DNA of 64,000 nt, from assembly GCF_041916735.1 (NCBI RefSeq), contig NZ_JAYRYY010000013.1; one strand, given 5' to 3'. The position numbers and the translations under genes are program-made. Source of the stretch: Zoogloea sp016790385. GTDB taxonomy: Bacteria; Pseudomonadota; Gammaproteobacteria; Burkholderiales; Rhodocyclaceae. Positions 27,057 through 34,982 of the stretch are shown in pieces; position 1 is the stretch's first letter, and the number at the start of each line of letters is the position of its first letter. The notes under the pieces were generated by a model, which searched no databases, was not told where the DNA came from, and saw only the letters and a list, made by a program, of their open reading frames with translations.

Positions 27057-27671
27057 TCAGTGGTTCGTGCGGGCCTGGCGGACGCCGCTGCGGATGCGGT
27101 TGAAGGTGTTGAGCAGGATGGCCAGCGCCGCCACCGGCATGATCCACAGGGCCGCGTCGGGCAGGCTGCCGGCCAGGCCCAGCCACAGGCCGAGGGCGCC
27201 GAACAGGAAGGCCCGGTCACTCTTGCCCATGGGGCCGTCGTACTGGCGGGGGGCGCCGACCATGGGGCCGAGGGCGCCCGCCATCTCGGAGACGGCCGAC
27301 AGGAAGATCACCGCCCCGACGCTGCCCCAGCCGAAGGGTGCCACCGCCACGAAGGGCAGGTAGAGGGCGGCATCGGAGAGCACGTCGGAGAGTTCGTTGA
27401 AGTAAGCGCCCAGGGGTGATTGTTGCCCGAACTCCCGCGCCAGCATGCCATCCACCGCGTTGAAGGCCATGCGCAGGAACATCCACAGGGGCAGCAGCAG
27501 GAAGGCGCCGCTGTTGCCGGCATTGAGAAACAGCCCCAGGCCGAGGGCCAGGGAGATCAGCATGGCTGCCAGGGTGACTTGATTGGCCGTGATGCCGGCC
27601 GCCGCCAGCCGGCCGACGATGGGGCGCAGGAGTGCCTGGAAGCGGGGTTTGAGCTGGTAGATGCTGATCAT
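27057..27671 (-). CDS. CDP-alcohol phosphatidyltransferase with variant active site
   Basis: A 204-aa, about six-helix membrane enzyme of the family that joins CDP-diacylglycerol to an alcohol. The family motif is D-x2-D-G-x2-A-R-x8-G-x3-D-x3-D. Here it reads NAVDGMLAR, eight residues, then GAYFNELSD, so the first and third metal-site Asp are both Asn while the second and fourth are kept. Other residues are intact, so this looks like a subfamily feature rather than decay. The start at 27671 was chosen over 27713 because MISIYQLKPRF begins the family-like N-terminus. It appears to be first in the lipid operon. Confidence 0.87.
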   Translation of the reverse strand: MISIYQLKPRFQALLRPIVGRLAAAGITANQVTLAAMLISLALGLGLFLNAGNSGAFLLLPLWMFLRMAFNAVDGMLAREFGQQSPLGAYFNELSDVLSDAALYLPFVAVAPFGWGSVGAVIFLSAVSEMAGALGPMVGAPRQYDGPMGKSDRAFLFGALGLWLGLAGSLPDAALWIMPVAALAILLNTFNRIRSGVRQARTNH

Positions 27672-27726
27672 CTTCGGCGCGCGTGGGGCAGGTCTGCCGA
27701 TTCTGCCATGCATCCGCGCAGATGCT

Positions 27727-28980
27727 TCAGCCCTTCGTCGCCCCGCTCAGATGCCGGCCGATTTCGCCGAGCCCGGGGTTATTGGGGAGCATGGTGCCAT
27801 TGACCTCGATGATGGGGGTGCCGATGGCCCCGCCCCCAAGGCCTGCCCGGTGCAGACGGTCGTTGAGGCGGGCTTCCGCGGTGGAATCCTGGTCGATCAT
27901 GTATTCAATGTAGCGAACCCCCATGCTGTCAAACTGGCGACGCTTTTCGGCACAGAAGCCGCAGGTGCTCAGGGAATACATGACGATCTGGTCGCGGCCT
28001 GCGTCGTAGTGCGCGGAAAACGCTGCCTTGCCGCTCTCGCCGGTTCCGCCCATGTCGGGTAGCGCCGCCAGGGTGGGCATCTGATTGCCGATCACGCCGA
28101 ACGCGAAGAACGCCAGTGCTCCGGTGAGGGCCATGCCGCCCAGCAGCCCCAGGCCTGAGGACGGGCGGGCCGGCTCGCCCCAGGCGTTGCCGCCCTTCTG
28201 GCCCGGCAAAACGAGAAGGAACAAGGCCGCCCCGGCACCGACGTAAGGAATCCAGGTCAGCGGCGCCCACCACCCGCTGAGACCCAGGTCGTGAAAACGA
28301 AAAACCGTGCTGCGGGTGCCATATATCGCCAGCACAAGCATCCCGAGGCCGCCGATCAACAGCCCCGGGGCGCCGAGGGTGAGGGCGACGACCGCCAGTG
28401 CAATGCTGCCGCCAAGGGTCAGCAGGCCGGTGAGCAGGAAGTTGCGCCTGCCAAAGCGCCCCCGAAAGTCCAGGCCAAAGATGCCGCTTTCGGCCAGTGG
28501 GCGTCCCACATCGGTTTCGCCCTGCGGCAGGGAGGCCGTGCCCGGCTCCGGGTCAAGGGGGCGTCGCTGGGCCTGTGAAGCCGTGTAGCGCGGCATATCG
28601 ATGGAGCAGGCACGGCAGAGGGTGCGGCGTGGTTGCTGCTCACCGCAGGCCGGGCAGTTGATCAAGTCGACGGGCGCAACCTCGGGCCGTGGCCCCGGGG
28701 ATGCCGCCAGGGGCGCCTCCGGGAGGGCGACCGCCGGGATGGATTGGGGGAGGGGCGGCTCGATGGTGACGCGCAGCCCCAGGGCTGTCAGGCGTTGCTG
28801 ATAGCGCAGGGCGTCGTTCGCCGCCAGGCCTTTGCGCAGGCTCACCTGCCGGCCGGAAAAAACGTCGTCCATGGTTTCGGCAGGGCATTTGAGCAGCGCC
28901 TGGAGCTGGCGCCGGCAGGCGATGGCATCGTGTCCGGGGAGCACGTCTCCGAAGAACAGGATCGAATGGACTGGGGGCAA
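27727..28980 (-). CDS. Fusion of zinc ribbon, DUF805 membrane domain and glutaredoxin-like domain
   Basis: A 417-aa protein. The N-terminus (about 1-85) is a ribosomal-L7/L12- or SPOR-like small domain. A zinc ribbon follows (CPACGEQQPRRTLCRAC, about 109-125), then a DUF805-type membrane domain (about 165-275, GRFGRRNFLLTGLLTLG and FRFHDLGLSGWW). The C-terminus (about 335-417) is glutaredoxin-like with STCGFCAEKR and the cis-Pro TPIIEVNG. The CGFC site should be redox active on the cytoplasmic side. I know no characterised protein with this layout. The gene is 55 bp upstream, in transcription order, of the lipid operon. Confidence 0.75.
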   Translation of the reverse strand: MPPVHSILFFGDVLPGHDAIACRRQLQALLKCPAETMDDVFSGRQVSLRKGLAANDALRYQQRLTALGLRVTIEPPLPQSIPAVALPEAPLAASPGPRPEVAPVDLINCPACGEQQPRRTLCRACSIDMPRYTASQAQRRPLDPEPGTASLPQGETDVGRPLAESGIFGLDFRGRFGRRNFLLTGLLTLGGSIALAVVALTLGAPGLLIGGLGMLVLAIYGTRSTVFRFHDLGLSGWWAPLTWIPYVGAGAALFLLVLPGQKGGNAWGEPARPSSGLGLLGGMALTGALAFFAFGVIGNQMPTLAALPDMGGTGESGKAAFSAHYDAGRDQIVMYSLSTCGFCAEKRRQFDSMGVRYIEYMIDQDSTAEARLNDRLHRAGLGGGAIGTPIIEVNGTMLPNNPGLGEIGRHLSGATKG

Positions 28981-29123
28981 GGCAGACTCCGCTTGAATGG
29001 CCGACGGATTCTATGCGCGTGGCTGACGGCGGGCAATGACAAGCGGCTAGCCTTGGGTGTGACGGATTGGCTTCCCCGGGATGGCGCCAGATGCTATCTT
29101 CCCACCCCCGTCCGAGACCGCCC

Positions 29124-29375
29124 ATGAATACCCTTACCAAGCCCTTCGAGCGCCAACCCGCCGATCTCAACGAGGCGGAGGCCCAGATTGCCGTGATCCG
29201 TGCCCTGCTCGTGAAGGCCGGCCTGACCCATCGCAACCCGCCCCCGCCGCCCACTACCTGCTGCGGTCGGGGTTGTAACGGCTGTGTGTGGGAGGGCTAT
29301 TACGCAGCCCTGCGTTGGTGGAAGGATGAGGCCCGCGCGCTGCTTGACGGGCCCTCTGCCCGGGTTGCCGCCTGA
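29124..29375 (+). CDS. Small Cys-rich protein with oxidoreductase-like domain
   Basis: An 83-aa protein. Its core CCGRGCNGCVWEGYYAALRW matches the short oxidoreductase-like domain (PF09791 type) with four closely spaced Cys (C-C-x3-C-x2-C) that may bind a metal or an iron-sulfur centre. The N-terminal 40 residues are helical and acidic. The ATG at 29124 lies directly before MNTLTKPFE; an in-frame upstream start at 29067 has no support. It ends three bases before the metH promoter -35 box. Function unknown. Confidence 0.7.
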   Translation: MNTLTKPFERQPADLNEAEAQIAVIRALLVKAGLTHRNPPPPPTTCCGRGCNGCVWEGYYAALRWWKDEARALLDGPSARVAA

Positions 29376-29377
29376 TC

Positions 29378-29407
29378 TTGGCAATTCCCCCGAAAACCCC
29401 GTAAAAT
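29378..29407 (+). promoter_or_regulatory. Sigma-70-type promoter of metH
   Basis: TTGGCA at 29378-29383 and TAAAAT at 29402-29407 with 18-bp spacing. The predicted start near 29414 is just before the first base of the riboswitch at 29417, which supports the assignment. Confidence 0.7.
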
Positions 29408-29416
29408 CCGCCGCTT

Positions 29417-29480
29417 GCCGAGGAGCGCTGCGACCTGCTGATCACGTGGGCCAGGCTCGGCAATCAACAACGGCGCTCGC
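29417..29480 (+). promoter_or_regulatory. S-adenosylhomocysteine (SAH) riboswitch in the metH leader
   Basis: The leader matches the SAH riboswitch consensus. Stem P1 pairs GCCGAG (29417-29422) with CTCGGC (29456-29461). The conserved core GAGGAGCGCTGC follows the left arm and GGGCCAGGCTCGG closes it. The pseudoknot pairs GAGCGC (29423-29428) with GCGCTC (29473-29478) after an AACG linker. This class is known upstream of ahcY and metH in beta- and gammaproteobacteria. It switches expression on when SAH accumulates. Confidence 0.92.
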
Positions 29481-29517
29481 AAACCTTCCAGCCGGGTTTG
29501 CCGCGCCGTTTGCTTTT
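29472..29517 (+). terminator. Candidate SAH-controlled terminator hairpin (expression platform)
   Basis: GCAAACC (29479-29485) pairs with GGTTTGC (29495-29501), and the stem extends through GGCGC (29472-29476) with GCGCC (29503-29507). The T-rich GTTTGCTTTT follows at 29508-29517. The left arm includes the riboswitch pseudoknot strand 29473-29478, so hairpin and SAH-bound form exclude each other, as expected for an ON switch. Confidence 0.6.
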
Positions 29518-29563
29518 GCATCCGTCGCCTCCGGCTGTGTTTTACGCACTCCGAGGTAGATCC

Positions 29564-32500
29564 ATGCAAGCCGACCGCACGCCCGAACTCCAGTCCCTCC
29601 TGACCCACCGCATCCTGATTCTGGATGGCGCCATGGGCACCATGATCCAGCAGCACAAGCTGGGCGAGGCCGACTATCGCGGCGCCCGCTTTGCGGATCA
29701 CCCGAAGGATCTCAAGGGCAACAACGACCTGCTGGTGCTGACCCGCCCGGACGTGGTCGGTGGCATCCATCGGGCCTACCTGGAGGCCGGTGCGGACATC
29801 ATCGAGACCTGCACCTTCAACGCCACCCGCGTCTCCCAGGCCGACTACCAGCTTTCCGATCTGGCCTTTGAACTCAACGTGGAGGGCGCCCGCCTGGTGC
29901 GCCAGCTGTGCGACGAATTCACCGCCGCCAACCCGGCCAAGCCGCGCTTCTGCGCCGGCGTGCTGGGCCCCACGTCCCGCACCCTGTCCATCTCGCCGGA
30001 CGTGAATGATCCGGGCTTCCGCAACGTCAGCTTCGATGCCCTGGTGGACGATTACTACGATTCCGCCAGGGGCCTGATGGAGGGCGGCGCCGACATCATC
30101 CTGATCGAGACCATCTTCGACACCCTGAATGCCAAGGCCGCGGTGTTTGCCGTGGAGAAGCTGTTTGCAGACCTGGGCCGGCGCCTGCCGGTGATGATCT
30201 CCGGCACCATCACCGACGCCTCCGGCCGCACCCTGTCGGGCCAGACCGCCGAAGCCTTCTGGAACTCCCTGTCCCACTCGCAGCCCATCAGCTTCGGCCT
30301 CAACTGCGCGCTGGGCGCCAGGGAGCTGCGCCAGTATGTGGATGAGCTGTCGAATGTCTGCGACACCTTCGTCTCGGCCCACCCCAATGCCGGCCTGCCC
30401 AATCCCCTGTCGCCCACCGGCTACGACGAGACGCCGGAGCAACTGGCGTCGGAGATCGTCGAGTGGGCCCGCAGCGGCCTGGTGAACATCGTCGGCGGCT
30501 GCTGCGGCACCTCGCCGGCCCACATCAAGGCCATCGCCGAGGCGGTGAGCCTGGTGACGCCGCGCAGCGTGCCCCATGTGGACAAGAAGCTGCGCCTGTC
30601 GGGCCTGGAGCCCTTCAACGTCGGCCCGGAGTCGCTGTTCGTGAACGTCGGTGAGCGCACCAACGTCACCGGCTCCCGGGCCTTTGCCCGGATGATCCTG
30701 GAGGGCCGCTTCGATGACGCCCTGGCGGTGGCCCGCCAGCAGGTGGAGAACGGCGCCCAGATCATCGACATCAACATGGACGAGGCCATGCTCGACTCCA
30801 TGGCGGCCATGGAGAAGTTCCTCAAGCTGATCGCCTCTGAGCCGGACATCTCCCGGGTGCCCATCATGCTCGACTCGTCCAAGTGGAGCGTCATCGAGGC
30901 CGGTCTCAAGTGCATCCAGGGCAAGGGCGTGGTGAACTCCATCTCCATGAAGGAGGGCGAGGCCGAGTTCCTGCGCCAGGCGCGCCTGTGCCGTCAGTAT
31001 GGTGCGGCGGTGATCGTGATGGCCTTCGACGAGAAGGGCCAGGCCGACACCTTTGCCCGCAAGACCGAGATCTGCAAGCGCGCCTACGATCTGCTGGTGG
31101 GCATCGGCTTCCCGCCGGAAGACATCATCTTCGACCCCAATATCTTCGCCATCGCCACCGGCATTGAGGAACACGACAACTACGCCGTGGATTTCATCAA
31201 CGCGGTGGCGTGGATCCGGCAGAACCTGCCCTACGCCAAGGTCAGCGGCGGCGTCTCCAACGTGAGCTTCAGCTTCCGCGGCAATGACGCGGTGCGCGAG
31301 GCCATCCACACCGTCTTCCTGTACCACGCCATCAAGGCCGGCATGAGCATGGGTATCGTCAATGCCGGCATGCTCGGCGTTTACGATGATCTGGAGCCTG
31401 AGCTGCGCGCCAAGGTCGAGGACGTGGTGCTCAACACCCACCCGGGCGCCGGCGAGGCCCTGGTGGAGTTTGCCCAGACCGTGAAGGAGGGCAAGGCCAA
31501 GGATGCCGGCCCCGATCTCTCCTGGCGCGAGCAGCCCGTCGAGGCCCGCCTCAGCCATGCGCTGGTCAAGGGCATCACCGACTTCGTGGTGGCCGACACC
31601 GAGGAGGTCCGCGCCAAGCTGGAAGCCGAGGGCAAGCCGCCCCTGGCCGTGATCGAAGGCCCGCTGATGGCCGGCATGAACGTGGTGGGCGACCTCTTCG
31701 GCGCCGGCAAGATGTTCCTGCCCCAGGTGGTCAAGTCGGCCCGGGTGATGAAGCAGGCCGTGGCCCACCTGATCCCCTACATCGAGGCCGAGAAGCTGCG
31801 CACCGGCGCCACCAGCAAGGGCAAGATCGTCGTGGCCACGGTGAAGGGTGACGTGCACGACATCGGCAAGAACATCGTCGGTGTGGTGCTGGGCTGCAAC
31901 GGCTATGACGTGGTGGATCTGGGCGTGATGGTGCCCTGCGACAAGATCCTCAACGCCGCCCGGGAGCATGGCGCCCAGGCCATCGGCCTGTCCGGCCTGA
32001 TCACCCCGTCCCTGGAGGAGATGAGCCATGTGGCCTCCGAGATGCAGCGCCAGGGCTTCGATGTTCCCCTGCTGATCGGCGGTGCCACCACCAGCCGCGC
32101 CCATACGGCAATCAAGATCGCCCCCCATTATGACAAGCCGGTGATCTACGTGCCCGATGCGTCCCGTGCCGTGGGCGTGGTCACCAGCCTGCTCTCCGAA
32201 GGCCAGAGCGAGGCCTACGCTGCCGAGGTGGCCGCCGACTACGCCAAGCTGCGCGCCCAGCACGCCCAGAAGAAGGGCGTGACCCTGGTGAAGCTGGCCG
32301 AGGCCCGCGCCAACGCCTTCAAATGGAACGCCGATCCGGCCTATGTGCCACCGGTGCCCGCCGAGCTGGGCATCCAGGCCTTCGATATCGACCTGGCCGA
32401 GCTGGTGGATTACATCGACTGGGGCCCCTTCTTCCAGACCTGGGACCTGGCCGGCAGCTACCCGAAGATCCTTCATGACGACATCGTCGGCGAGACCGCC

Positions 32501-33265
32501 CGTGAGCTGAAGTCCGACGCCGAAGTGATGCTGGCCCGCATGGTCGCCGAGCAGGACACCAACCCGTGGATCAAGGCCAGGGCGGTGTTCGGCCTATTCC
32601 CGGCCAACGCCGTGGGTGACGACATCGAGATCTACGCCGACGAATCGCGCCAGCAGGTGCTGATGAGTTGGCACGGCCTGCGTCAGCAGCACGAGCGCCC
32701 CGCGGGCAAGCCCAACTATTGCCTGTCCGACTTCGTGGCCGGCAAGGACAGCGGTGTGGCCGACTACGTGGGCGCCTTCGCCGTCACCGCCGGTCTGGGC
32801 ATCGAGGGCCGGCTGGCTGCTTATGAGCGCACCCATGACGACTACCATTCGATCATGCTCAAGGCCCTGGCCGACCGTTTCGCCGAGGCCGCCGCCGAAT
32901 GGTTGCACGCCAGGGTGCGCAAGGAGTTCTGGGCCTATACCCCGGCCGAGACCCTGAGCTGCGATGAGCTGATCAAGGAGGCCTACCAGGGCATCCGCCC
33001 GGCTCCCGGCTATCCGGCCTGCCCGGATCACACCGTCAAGGGCGATCTCTTCAAGCTGCTCGACGCCCCCGCCAGGGCCGACATGCACCTCACCGAGAGC
33101 TTCGCCATGACCCCAGCGGCGGCGGTGAGCGGCTTCTACCTGGCCCATCCGGACAGCCACTACTTTGCGGTCAGCAAGATCGACCGCGATCAACTGGAAG
33201 ACTGGGCCGCCCGCAGCGGCCTGAGCGTGGCCGAAGCCGAGAAGTGGCTGGCGCCGCTGCTGTAA
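29564..33265 (+). CDS. metH: Cobalamin-dependent methionine synthase MetH
   Basis: A 1233-aa enzyme, close to the 1227 aa of E. coli MetH. It transfers a methyl group from methyltetrahydrofolate to homocysteine through cobalamin. Domains in order: homocysteine binding (about 10-330, zinc Cys pair in NIVGGCCGTSP), pterin binding (about 360-625), cobalamin binding (about 655-885, with DVHDIGKNIVGVVLGCNGYD) and SAM-dependent reactivation (about 900-1233). The ATG at 29564 with GAGG at 29553-29556 is preferred to the upstream in-frame codon at 29498, which lies inside the riboswitch terminator. Confidence 0.97.
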   Translation: MQADRTPELQSLLTHRILILDGAMGTMIQQHKLGEADYRGARFADHPKDLKGNNDLLVLTRPDVVGGIHRAYLEAGADIIETCTFNATRVSQADYQLSDLAFELNVEGARLVRQLCDEFTAANPAKPRFCAGVLGPTSRTLSISPDVNDPGFRNVSFDALVDDYYDSARGLMEGGADIILIETIFDTLNAKAAVFAVEKLFADLGRRLPVMISGTITDASGRTLSGQTAEAFWNSLSHSQPISFGLNCALGARELRQYVDELSNVCDTFVSAHPNAGLPNPLSPTGYDETPEQLASEIVEWARSGLVNIVGGCCGTSPAHIKAIAEAVSLVTPRSVPHVDKKLRLSGLEPFNVGPESLFVNVGERTNVTGSRAFARMILEGRFDDALAVARQQVENGAQIIDINMDEAMLDSMAAMEKFLKLIASEPDISRVPIMLDSSKWSVIEAGLKCIQGKGVVNSISMKEGEAEFLRQARLCRQYGAAVIVMAFDEKGQADTFARKTEICKRAYDLLVGIGFPPEDIIFDPNIFAIATGIEEHDNYAVDFINAVAWIRQNLPYAKVSGGVSNVSFSFRGNDAVREAIHTVFLYHAIKAGMSMGIVNAGMLGVYDDLEPELRAKVEDVVLNTHPGAGEALVEFAQTVKEGKAKDAGPDLSWREQPVEARLSHALVKGITDFVVADTEEVRAKLEAEGKPPLAVIEGPLMAGMNVVGDLFGAGKMFLPQVVKSARVMKQAVAHLIPYIEAEKLRTGATSKGKIVVATVKGDVHDIGKNIVGVVLGCNGYDVVDLGVMVPCDKILNAAREHGAQAIGLSGLITPSLEEMSHVASEMQRQGFDVPLLIGGATTSRAHTAIKIAPHYDKPVIYVPDASRAVGVVTSLLSEGQSEAYAAEVAADYAKLRAQHAQKKGVTLVKLAEARANAFKWNADPAYVPPVPAELGIQAFDIDLAELVDYIDWGPFFQTWDLAGSYPKILHDDIVGETARELKSDAEVMLARMVAEQDTNPWIKARAVFGLFPANAVGDDIEIYADESRQQVLMSWHGLRQQHERPAGKPNYCLSDFVAGKDSGVADYVGAFAVTAGLGIEGRLAAYERTHDDYHSIMLKALADRFAEAAAEWLHARVRKEFWAYTPAETLSCDELIKEAYQGIRPAPGYPACPDHTVKGDLFKLLDAPARADMHLTESFAMTPAAAVSGFYLAHPDSHYFAVSKIDRDQLEDWAARSGLSVAEAEKWLAPLL

Positions 33266-33274
33266 GCGCCGCCG

Positions 33275-34273
33275 CTACTTCTTTCTCTGCTTCCTCGGAC
33301 GCCGGTCTGGCTTGCTCTCCAGGGCCGGCTGGCTGGCGTCGATCTTTTGCAGGGTGTCCTGGGCCGCGCCCCGGGTCGGGCCGCCCAGCGCGATGGCCCG
33401 CAGAGCGGCTTCCCGGGCCTCTCCGAGGCGTTTCTGTTCCAGCAGGATGTTGGCAAGGTTGTTCCACGCCGCTGCGGCATTGTGCTGCTGGGCGGCCTTG
33501 CGGAAGGTTGTCTCGGCCTCGGCCAGGGAGCCTGCCCTGTAAAGGCTGTTGCCCAGCCCCATGGACAGGGTGAGGCTGTCCGGCCACCGGGTCAGGGCCT
33601 TGCGGTAGGCAAGCACGGCCCGGGCGGGCGGAGCGGCCTTTTCAAAGGCGACCAGGGCGTGGGTGCTGCGGGCCTCGTCGGCGCTGGCGGGTAGCCGATC
33701 CGGCGACAAGGCCACGAACGCCCAGTGTTCCGAGCGGGCCCAGGTGTGCTCCAGGGTGGAGAAGGGCAGCACCTGCCGCGCCATGGGGCCTGAGCGGAGG
33801 AGAAAGGCGCCTTCGTCCAGGTCGTAGCCGATCACCACCGCGTAATGCCACGACGGCGCCCATGACAGCCCCAGGTTGAGGAGCACGACCACCGGGTTGC
33901 CGGCGGCGGTCTCCTGCATCAGGGCCTCGAGGGTGCCGGGGATTTCCACTGCCAGCGCGCCATTGCGGCGTGCGCCGGCCAGCATCTCGATCTGCAGTGA
34001 GCCCTGCCGGCCCGGTAGGAAGACCTGGCCGGCCAGCACTTCAGGGCTGGCCGGGATGCCGGCTGCGCCGAGGGCCATGGCCAGCGCTGCCGGACCACAT
34101 TGATAGTCTTCCTGGGGGTGGAAGGGGGTGGCGCTGAGTTCGACCCGGCGTGGCAGGCCCGCGGGCGGGGTGTCGTGAAGCCGGGTCGACTGGGTGGCGC
34201 AGCCGGACAGGGCGATGAGGGCCAGGCCGCCCACTGCTCCTATCAGCCTGCGCCGCCCGGGCTGAACGGCCAT
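33275..34273 (-). CDS. PA2778-family cysteine peptidase lipoprotein with TPR repeats
   Basis: A 332-aa lipoprotein (LIALSGC lipobox, Cys about residue 25). Residues about 45-195 form a C39-like papain fold with catalytic Cys in DYQCGPAALAMAL and His in SWHYAVVIGYD. About four TPR-like helical pairs follow (about 225-310), then a Lys/Arg-rich end. It is 3 bp downstream of the PA2779-like gene in the same operon, the conserved pairing seen in Pseudomonas. It probably acts in the periplasm on an unknown peptide. The tail converges on metH nine bases away. Confidence 0.85.
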   Translation of the reverse strand: MAVQPGRRRLIGAVGGLALIALSGCATQSTRLHDTPPAGLPRRVELSATPFHPQEDYQCGPAALAMALGAAGIPASPEVLAGQVFLPGRQGSLQIEMLAGARRNGALAVEIPGTLEALMQETAAGNPVVVLLNLGLSWAPSWHYAVVIGYDLDEGAFLLRSGPMARQVLPFSTLEHTWARSEHWAFVALSPDRLPASADEARSTHALVAFEKAAPPARAVLAYRKALTRWPDSLTLSMGLGNSLYRAGSLAEAETTFRKAAQQHNAAAAWNNLANILLEQKRLGEAREAALRAIALGGPTRGAAQDTLQKIDASQPALESKPDRRPRKQRKK

Positions 34274-34276
34274 GCG

Positions 34277-34675
34277 TCAGCGGATGGAGCGGGTGAAGGG
34301 GAAGACCTTGGTGAAGCCGAGGATGTCGGTCAGCAACAACAGCAGGAACACAAACAGGATCACCTCGATGATCCCGCCGGCGGGGGCCTTGTCGATCTGG
34401 CCGGCCAGACGGGCGGCGTCTTCATCGGTGAGCGCGGCGATGCGCTCGCGGGCATCGCTGGCGTCCACACCCAGGGCTTCGAGGCGGGCCTGTACATCGG
34501 CGCGGGAGAAGGCTTCGTTGAGTTGGGCGCGGGCGTCGTCCGCGGAGCGGGAGGTGCCCTGATGGGCCCGGGCGACCTCTTCAGTGCCGATCATCGTGGC
34601 CTGGGCGGTCTGGATGAAACCCACATGGGTGGTGCTGACAATGAGCAGGGCTGCAAGGGTCTGCTTGAGGCGCAT
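34277..34675 (-). CDS. PA2779-family membrane protein
   Basis: A 132-aa exported protein with signal peptide (cleavage about AQA, residue 26), a helical acidic middle (about 30-90, with the repeat-like DARERIAALTDEDAARLAGQ) and one C-terminal membrane helix (EVILFVFLLLLLTDILGF). This layout matches the PA2779 family. It is the first gene of a two-gene unit with the PA2778-like peptidase, which may process or be anchored by it. Function unknown. Confidence 0.83.
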   Translation of the reverse strand: MRLKQTLAALLIVSTTHVGFIQTAQATMIGTEEVARAHQGTSRSADDARAQLNEAFSRADVQARLEALGVDASDARERIAALTDEDAARLAGQIDKAPAGGIIEVILFVFLLLLLTDILGFTKVFPFTRSIR

Positions 34676-34982
34676 GATTGTTGTTCTCTATTCAGGGTGG
34701 AGCCCTGATAGTCCCATCGCGACGGACCATCTTCAAGAACGAAGCTGTAACACGCGGTAAGGGAAAAAGGACGGTGAGGCGTGGCGCTTTTCGTTGCCAC
34801 CCGACGATCGGAGGTCAATCGATAAACATGTCACCAAAGCCCCGTGACGCAATGCCCTTGCGCGTTCGGTGGCCGCTTAGAGGTGTCGGTGGTGTTCCCT
34901 ACAATGCGCAGCGTTGGCTTTCATTACATTTATTGACATTGACGCGCGTCGGCAACCAAGCCGAATGCTGCCGGGAACCTTC
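34676..34982. other. 307-bp divergent intergenic region
   Basis: The gap between the PA2779-like gene (minus) and the second PEP-CTERM gene (plus). It is less GC-rich than its surroundings just before the PEP-CTERM start (CATTACATTTATTGACATTG at about 34922-34941). No clear sigma-54 site or RNA motif was found, and no small gene is convincing. Confidence 0.4.

Noticed and set aside
29300..32476. 1058-codon open frame on the minus strand opposite metH
   Set aside because: Same cause as opposite napA. The plus strand encodes a full-length MetH with every domain, and the mirror product is repetitive and unlike any known family.
34676..34982. Sigma-54 promoter for the PEP-CTERM gene
   Set aside because: PEP-CTERM genes are often RpoN-controlled, but no GG-N10-GC pair with acceptable flanks was found by eye in this gap.
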